Source: SIG710 sp045596925 (GTDB lineage Bacteria; Bacillota; Clostridia; Oscillospirales; CAG-272). Taken from it: a stretch of DNA of 18,135 nucleotides. This document shows, in pieces, positions 14,622 to 18,135 of the stretch. Position 1 is the first letter of the stretch. Every line of letters begins with the position of its first letter. Location of the stretch: assembly GCA_045596925.1 (NCBI GenBank), contig JAZODH010000022.1:1-18135 (forward strand), written 5' to 3'. Made by a program: the position numbers and the translations under genes. The notes below the pieces were generated by a model. It ran no database searches. It was not told the DNA's origin and worked only from the letters and a program-made list of their open reading frames with translations.

Positions 14622-16250
14622 TTATTTTGTCTCGGTCAGAAGACCGCCAACGAGCCACTGTCCTCCGCTCTTTACCATAAGAATACGGAAGGTGCCCTCC
14701 TGGACAGTCTGGTAAGAATATTTTTTAAGGTTTGCCGTGTAGTCCACCGTGCAGAAAAAGCTGTTTTCGCCAAGAGGTATAAAATCTCCCGCCGTCACGG
14801 TGCGGGCGGTGACAGTGTAGTTCTCCGCCCAGGAGAAGCTCTCCTTTGACTTTTTCAGCTTTTGGTATGTGTCCGTGCCGCTCAGCACAAAGGACATCAT
14901 CTGCGCGTGGTGCTCGTCAACGCCGTTGTAGCCCATGCAGGTGTAGGTGATGTAGGAATTTGCAAAATCGACGGCTCTCGCCTGCGCGCTTGCCTTCAGG
15001 GACGCAGAGGGTGCGCCATAGTATTCAAGATAGGAAACTCCCGACTTTTCCTCGCCGCGGCAAAGAGGGAGAGCCTCTCCCTTGAGAGCGACCGTCACCT
15101 CCGGCTCGGCAAAGAGACCGTTCACGCGGTAAATTCTCGCCGACGGAACGTTGCCCGCGTGCTTTTCCATGCCCTCAAGCATAGAAAAGACTCCCTCGGC
15201 GGCAAAATAATTTTCGCCGACCTCGACGCCGTTGATTTTTATCTGCGCGCCGTCGGGAACGCTTATTTCAAGGGATCTCAGGCTGTCGTCCCGATAGCGT
15301 GCCTCAAAACCGCCGTCGGCGGCAATAACGTCCAGAGCCTTGCCGTCAACGGTTGAGGTGATATCCTCCGCACCGACCCGACAGAGAACTCTTGCGTACA
15401 TGAGGGTGGGCTGTTTTATATCCGAATTTGTCTCAAATTCGGTGAGAGCCATAGGCTCGCTTGTTTTTACAAAAAATTCCTCGGGGATCCTCATACCGTC
15501 AAGCATCACCGCCGCGTTTGAGGGCGCGGTGACTTTGAGGGACAGTCCATCACACATAAATGCGTCGAATCCGCCATCGAGGAGAGTGGGTGTAACGGTA
15601 AGCTCCTCCGTTTTCACCTCGATTTTCGGAGTAAATATCAGAGGTGGCAGGGTGTAGCGGTCACATCTGTAATTCTCCTTGTCCGCCGCGCCAAAATACA
15701 CGCTTCCGCCGTACTCTGCGCCCGCGTCGGTCTTGTATTTTTCCGAAACGGTCACGCCGTTGACGGTCAGGGTCGCCTGTGCGGGGACTGTGACAGTATA
15801 CACCTGCGGATCGGGCAGGATCTCGCTCTCAAAAAGCTCGGCTCCGTCCGCTTTCCACTTGGTTATACCAAAGGAATCCTTGCCGTCGGGCAAAAGCGCA
15901 AATTTTCCAACTCGCGCCGTGCCTGCGGCGACATAGTATACGGGTTTTTGCGCGGTATATTCGTCCGCCTTCTTGCGGAAATTCAGCTCGTTTTTCTCGG
16001 CAAAGACGGACGCCCTGTAAAGTATATCAGCCGTCTCAAATTCACAGCTTTCCCACTTGCCCATAAGCTCTTTTACAGCTTGGGAGTCCAGGGTGTCTAT
16101 ATATTCCTGCGCCATGCGGTCGGGTCGGTTTCGCTCATAGGACGCAAGGAACGAGCAAAGCACAGCGATAGCCACCGCCACCACGAGGGTGAGCGAGGCA
16201 GCATAGATGAGCAGTCCGATTCCGAACTTTGAGGTCTTTGGTTTTCTCAC
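14622..16250 (-). CDS. Membrane-anchored extracytoplasmic protein with three internal repeats
   Basis: This 542-residue protein is not assigned to a named enzyme family. A short basic start is followed by one membrane helix (about 10-34); the rest should be outside the cell. Three related modules begin near residues 151 (YTVTVPAQATLTVNGVTV), 236 (LSLKVTAPSNAAVMLDG) and 326 (SLEISVPDGAQIKINGVEV), about 85-90 residues apart. Each carries a beta-hairpin of the kind seen in TcaA-like envelope proteins, where a small polar-aliphatic strand is followed by a xNGxxV turn. The last 140 residues (ending SGGQWLVGGLLTETK) look like an NTF2-like or DUF4878-type fold. The GTG start at 16250 overlaps the preceding TGA. 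The role is probably structural or in cell-wall sensing; this is inference. Confidence 0.85.
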   Translation of the reverse strand: MRKPKTSKFGIGLLIYAASLTLVVAVAIAVLCSFLASYERNRPDRMAQEYIDTLDSQAVKELMGKWESCEFETADILYRASVFAEKNELNFRKKADEYTAQKPVYYVAAGTARVGKFALLPDGKDSFGITKWKADGAELFESEILPDPQVYTVTVPAQATLTVNGVTVSEKYKTDAGAEYGGSVYFGAADKENYRCDRYTLPPLIFTPKIEVKTEELTVTPTLLDGGFDAFMCDGLSLKVTAPSNAAVMLDGMRIPEEFFVKTSEPMALTEFETNSDIKQPTLMYARVLCRVGAEDITSTVDGKALDVIAADGGFEARYRDDSLRSLEISVPDGAQIKINGVEVGENYFAAEGVFSMLEGMEKHAGNVPSARIYRVNGLFAEPEVTVALKGEALPLCRGEEKSGVSYLEYYGAPSASLKASAQARAVDFANSYITYTCMGYNGVDEHHAQMMSFVLSGTDTYQKLKKSKESFSWAENYTVTARTVTAGDFIPLGENSFFCTVDYTANLKKYSYQTVQEGTFRILMVKSGGQWLVGGLLTETK

Positions 16251-17311
16251 TTCGCATCCCCCTTCTTCCTTATCAGGATCGCGGTGGGAAGAACGCGCTC
16301 TCCGCCGTAGATATAGGAGCTGGTGTTCTTGAACTCGCCGTCGTATTTCATAAGCGAGGACGAGCCACCGTCAAGGTTTGACGCGTTTACCGCCCCAAAG
16401 GACAGCATTATCTCGACCAGATCGTCCAGAGTGGCTCCAAGGCTGTCCACCTTTCGGCCGTTTACCACCAGCATCAGCATAGCGCCGTCGGCTCTCTGTC
16501 CGATAGCGGTTCGGGGGTTGAGACCGCCGCCAAGTGAACGAGTTTCGTTGCAGGGGACGCCGTTTATAATAAGCGCAGGGCCGTAGGAGCAAGCGTACTC
16601 AATTCCAAGGGACAGCGCTTTTTCACCCGTCATCTTTCCAACGTGAAGAATACCGTTCGAGTCAATGCCCGCAAGGCTGTAATAGGAGCTTCTTTCGCCC
16701 CAGAGGAGCTTTCCGTCGGCAATGACGATACCCTCGGGGATACCGCCCGTACCCGAGCCTGCCTCGTCGAAAAATCCGCCTCCGTTAGTGCCGCCGATGG
16801 CGTCGTAGCGGTCGATCATCTGGGAAAGGGTCAGACCCTTCTGTCCCTCGCCGTATTTGGCGGGAGTGCCCACAAAAACGCGCTTGGGGTCTTTTACTAT
16901 CATCATTATTCCGTTGTACGTAGGACCTTTTACCTGTGCAAATTCAACGCCGTCGTCCCGTTCGGGCAGGTCCACGAGATCGTCGCCCGATTCGGGCGGA
17001 TCGACCGCGTCCGTGTCGTCACCCTTTGGAATGTCGATAAGTCCCGTATCTATGTCCTCGGAGATGCCCTCTTCCTCGCCTTGCAGGGCGGCGATCTCCT
17101 CCTCGCTCATGAACCAGTCGGCGAGGAATCCCGCGGCGCTGGTCTCTTTGAGGGAAAGGATCAGAAGCTTGCCTGCCGTTGGGGACGGTCCGTTCACCGT
17201 AAAGTACATGGCGCACCAAAGCCCCGCGACCAAAATTACCACGGTGACAAAAAGCACTATCAAGGATCTCAGGGCGATCTTGCCCGCTTTTCTTAAAAAT
17301 CTGTTGTTCAT
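16247..17311 (-). CDS. Membrane-anchored phosphodiester glycosidase (NAGPA/DUF2233) domain protein
   Basis: The NAGPA domain is named for the mammalian uncovering enzyme that removes GlcNAc from a phosphodiester; bacterial members are linked to exopolysaccharide or wall polymers. In this 354-residue protein an N-terminal helix (about 14-38) is followed by an acidic, proline-containing linker (about 69-121), then the domain from about 125. Family motifs are GGTNGGGF (173-180), NPRTAIG (265-271), MLVVNGR and NLDGGSSS (312-319). I chose the ATG at 17311 because GAGG lies 5 bases before it; two upstream in-frame ATGs lie at or next to the predicted transcription start. It is first in the operon with the repeat protein and folT. 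Confidence 0.92.
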   Translation of the reverse strand: MNNRFLRKAGKIALRSLIVLFVTVVILVAGLWCAMYFTVNGPSPTAGKLLILSLKETSAAGFLADWFMSEEEIAALQGEEEGISEDIDTGLIDIPKGDDTDAVDPPESGDDLVDLPERDDGVEFAQVKGPTYNGIMMIVKDPKRVFVGTPAKYGEGQKGLTLSQMIDRYDAIGGTNGGGFFDEAGSGTGGIPEGIVIADGKLLWGERSSYYSLAGIDSNGILHVGKMTGEKALSLGIEYACSYGPALIINGVPCNETRSLGGGLNPRTAIGQRADGAMLMLVVNGRKVDSLGATLDDLVEIMLSFGAVNASNLDGGSSSLMKYDGEFKNTSSYIYGGERVLPTAILIRKKGDAK

Positions 17312-17370
17312 TATTTCCTCGAATCCGAAATTTTTGCGTCCCATCGGCGCAGAAAACCTCATGATATTAT

Positions 17371-17399
17371 ATTTTACAACAAAAACGCCGTTCTTTCAA
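17371..17399 (-). promoter_or_regulatory. SigA promoter of the NAGPA-folT operon
   Basis: On the minus strand, -35 TTGAAA (17394-17399) and -10 TAAAAT (17371-17376) have a 17-base spacer. A second TATAAT overlaps downstream (17366-17371), but its spacing to a -35 is poor. Confidence 0.78.
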
Positions 17400-17469
17400 T
17401 ACGTTTTCGCATTTTTTTACATTTTTATTATGTGGAAAATTTTGCGGACGACCACGGCTACTCCCACCA

Positions 17470-17697
17470 AGCCCCCAGACCAGCGAATTCGGGGCGAATA
17501 ATTCGGACCGACCGAATTCGCGGACGGGGTTTTATAGCAGTCGGTCGCTAGCGAAAGGAATTTCGCACACTTGCGAATATTCCTGAGAGCGTGAAGACCG
17601 ACTGCAGCCTTTCTTCTTTTTGCTCTTTCCTCCAGTTTCTCTCACTTTCTTCTTTCGCAGAAAGAAGAAAAAGAGAAAGTGGAAAAGAAATCCCGCC
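17470..17697 (-). repeat. Family C homopurine/homopyrimidine element, copy 2, with nested hairpin
   Basis: On the minus strand it carries the same order as copy 1: a pyrimidine-rich/purine-rich inverted repeat (about 17632-17682, here imperfect), then a 29-base block identical to 7081-7109 (complement of 17606-17634), and a GAATTCG module ending CGAATTCGCTGGTC. Between the last two parts it has an extra hairpin at 17537-17605 that copy 1 lacks. Confidence 0.82.
17537..17605. repeat. Nested 69-nt hairpin inside family C copy 2
   Basis: The outer arms GCAGTCGGTC (17537-17546) and GACCGACTGC (17596-17605) are perfect. Inside them AGGAAT pairs with ATTCCT and TTCGCA with TGCGAA. The fold is a single long stem with interior loops; no protein-coding content. 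Confidence 0.8.
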
Positions 17698-17716
17698 GCA
17701 AAGTAGCAGAAAAAAT

Positions 17717-17768
17717 CCTTTCCCGCAAGGCGGGAGAGGTGTCACGGTTACACCGTGACGGAGAGGGT
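17717..17768 (+). repeat. Family B two-hairpin repeat, copy 6
   Basis: TCCCGCAAGGCGGGA (hairpin 1) is followed by GAGGTGTCACGGTTACACC and GTGACGGAGAGGG (hairpin 2 and tail). The second module matches the inverted fragment at 6838-6868. It abuts family C copy 2. Confidence 0.8.
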
Positions 17769-17807
17769 TTTACCAACAGTGGTGAAGCTCACCGAAACTT
17801 AATACCC

Positions 17808-17844
17808 GCTTTTTCTTTGGCGGCAAAAGGCGCAAAGAAAAAGC
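17808..17844. repeat. GCTTTTTCTTTG inverted repeat
   Basis: Perfect 12-bp arms (17808-17819 and 17833-17844) surround GCGGCAAAAGGCG. It is followed by a further palindromic segment, GGAGGTC-TCCGC-GACCTCC (about 17895-17912). Probably part of another interspersed element. Confidence 0.7.
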
Positions 17845-17913
17845 TTGGCAAAAAGAAACGCCGAGAAAAAGCGTTTCGCCGCTGCGGCGGCGAGGAGGTC
17901 TCCGCGACCTCCA

Positions 17914-17971
17914 CCGCGCAAGCTTTTGAAAAAGCTTGACCAAAACTTTTACCTATAAAAAATCTGTCCCT
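17914..17971 (+). repeat. Family A-like repeat, copy 5 (diverged)
   Basis: GCAAGCTTTTGAAAAAGCTTG replaces the GGGTGC/GCACCC arm ends but keeps the TTTTGAAAAA core, and it is followed by ACCAAAACTTTT and a TCTGTCCC end that matches copy 3. No gene precedes it on the plus strand. Confidence 0.65.
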
Positions 17972-18024
17972 ATTTATTTACTACAAAAAAATCGCGGAAA
18001 ATTTCAGAAATTTTCAAAAAACTC

Positions 18025-18053
18025 TTGCAAAATTAAAAAAAGCGTGCTATAAT
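18025..18053 (+). promoter_or_regulatory. SigA promoter of the gene starting at the right edge
   Basis: -35 TTGCAA (18025-18030) and -10 TATAAT (18048-18053) have a 17-base spacer within AT-rich DNA. Start of transcription is expected near 18060. Confidence 0.88.
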
Positions 18054-18065
18054 GACCCCAGATAT

Positions 18066-18095
18066 CCTGAGAGTGGGCGAAAGTCCACTCTCAAT
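18066..18095 (+). promoter_or_regulatory. Structured leader hairpin with GAAA tetraloop
   Basis: TGAGAGTGG (18068-18076) pairs with CCACTCTCA (18085-18093), extended by a G-U and a C-G pair to a GAAA tetraloop (18079-18082). It lies just after the promoter and is not followed by a U-tract, so it is a leader structure rather than a terminator. It resembles the hairpin often found before rimP in Firmicutes, a weak recollection only. Confidence 0.7.
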
Positions 18096-18132
18096 TTGTT
18101 GTAATCAATTTTTAAAAGAAAGGCATTGCAGT

Positions 18133-18135
18133 ATG
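18133..18135 (+). CDS. Start codon of a gene continuing beyond the window
   Basis: Only the ATG is inside the window. AAAGAAAGG lies about 9 bases upstream, and the promoter and leader hairpin are correctly oriented. Nothing can be said of the product from this sequence. Confidence 0.6.

Overview
The window reads as one contig piece from a spore-forming member of the Clostridia, most like the uncultured gut Oscillospiraceae/Christensenellales type. The basis is Firmicutes-style ribosome binding sites and SigA promoters, a type A RNase P RNA, oligoendopeptidase F, a WalJ-type hydrolase, the TIGR03960/TIGR03936 pair, a SpoVM-like micro-ORF, and dense interspersed palindromic repeats in the intergenic spaces. 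GC looks to be about half by eye. Lineage below class level is inference.

Layout. At the left edge is the 3' part of pnp (+), which meets a convergent gene for an unusual parallel beta-helix protein (-) at a shared terminator. Next, all on the minus strand and read right to left, come a solute-binding-type lipoprotein, rnpB (RNase P RNA) with its own promoter and terminator, and pepF with a near-perfect SigA promoter. Positions 6777-7292 are a repeat cluster. Positions 7293-10657 (-) are a tightly coupled operon: B12-binding-type radical SAM protein (TIGR03960), its TIGR03936/DUF2344 partner, and pgeF. A second repeat-filled gap (10712-11059) separates it from a second operon (11060-13565, -): galactokinase-family kinase, a small membrane protein and walJ/yycJ. 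A 22-codon ORF on the plus strand at 13724-13792, with a strong ribosome binding site and its own terminator, closely resembles the sporulation peptide SpoVM. A third minus operon (13887-17311) encodes a phosphodiester-glycosidase-domain membrane protein, a membrane-anchored protein with three internal repeats, and a folate-type ECF S component. The last 770 bases hold a third repeat cluster, then a strong plus-strand promoter and a structured leader for a gene that begins at the final ATG.

Function. RNA metabolism is represented by PNPase and RNase P; envelope work by PgeF, WalJ, the NAGPA-domain protein and its repeat partner; and peptide and sugar use by PepF, the galactokinase-like protein, the beta-helix protein and the lipoprotein. 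The most notable items beyond the housekeeping genes are the spoVM micro-ORF and the repeats. At least three families recur. One sits just after three stop codons in the same orientation, another forms tail-to-tail pairs, and a third carries a perfect 23-bp homopurine/homopyrimidine inverted repeat and appears twice with the same neighbouring repeat at the same junction. No classical defence system, CRISPR array, transposase or phage gene is visible.
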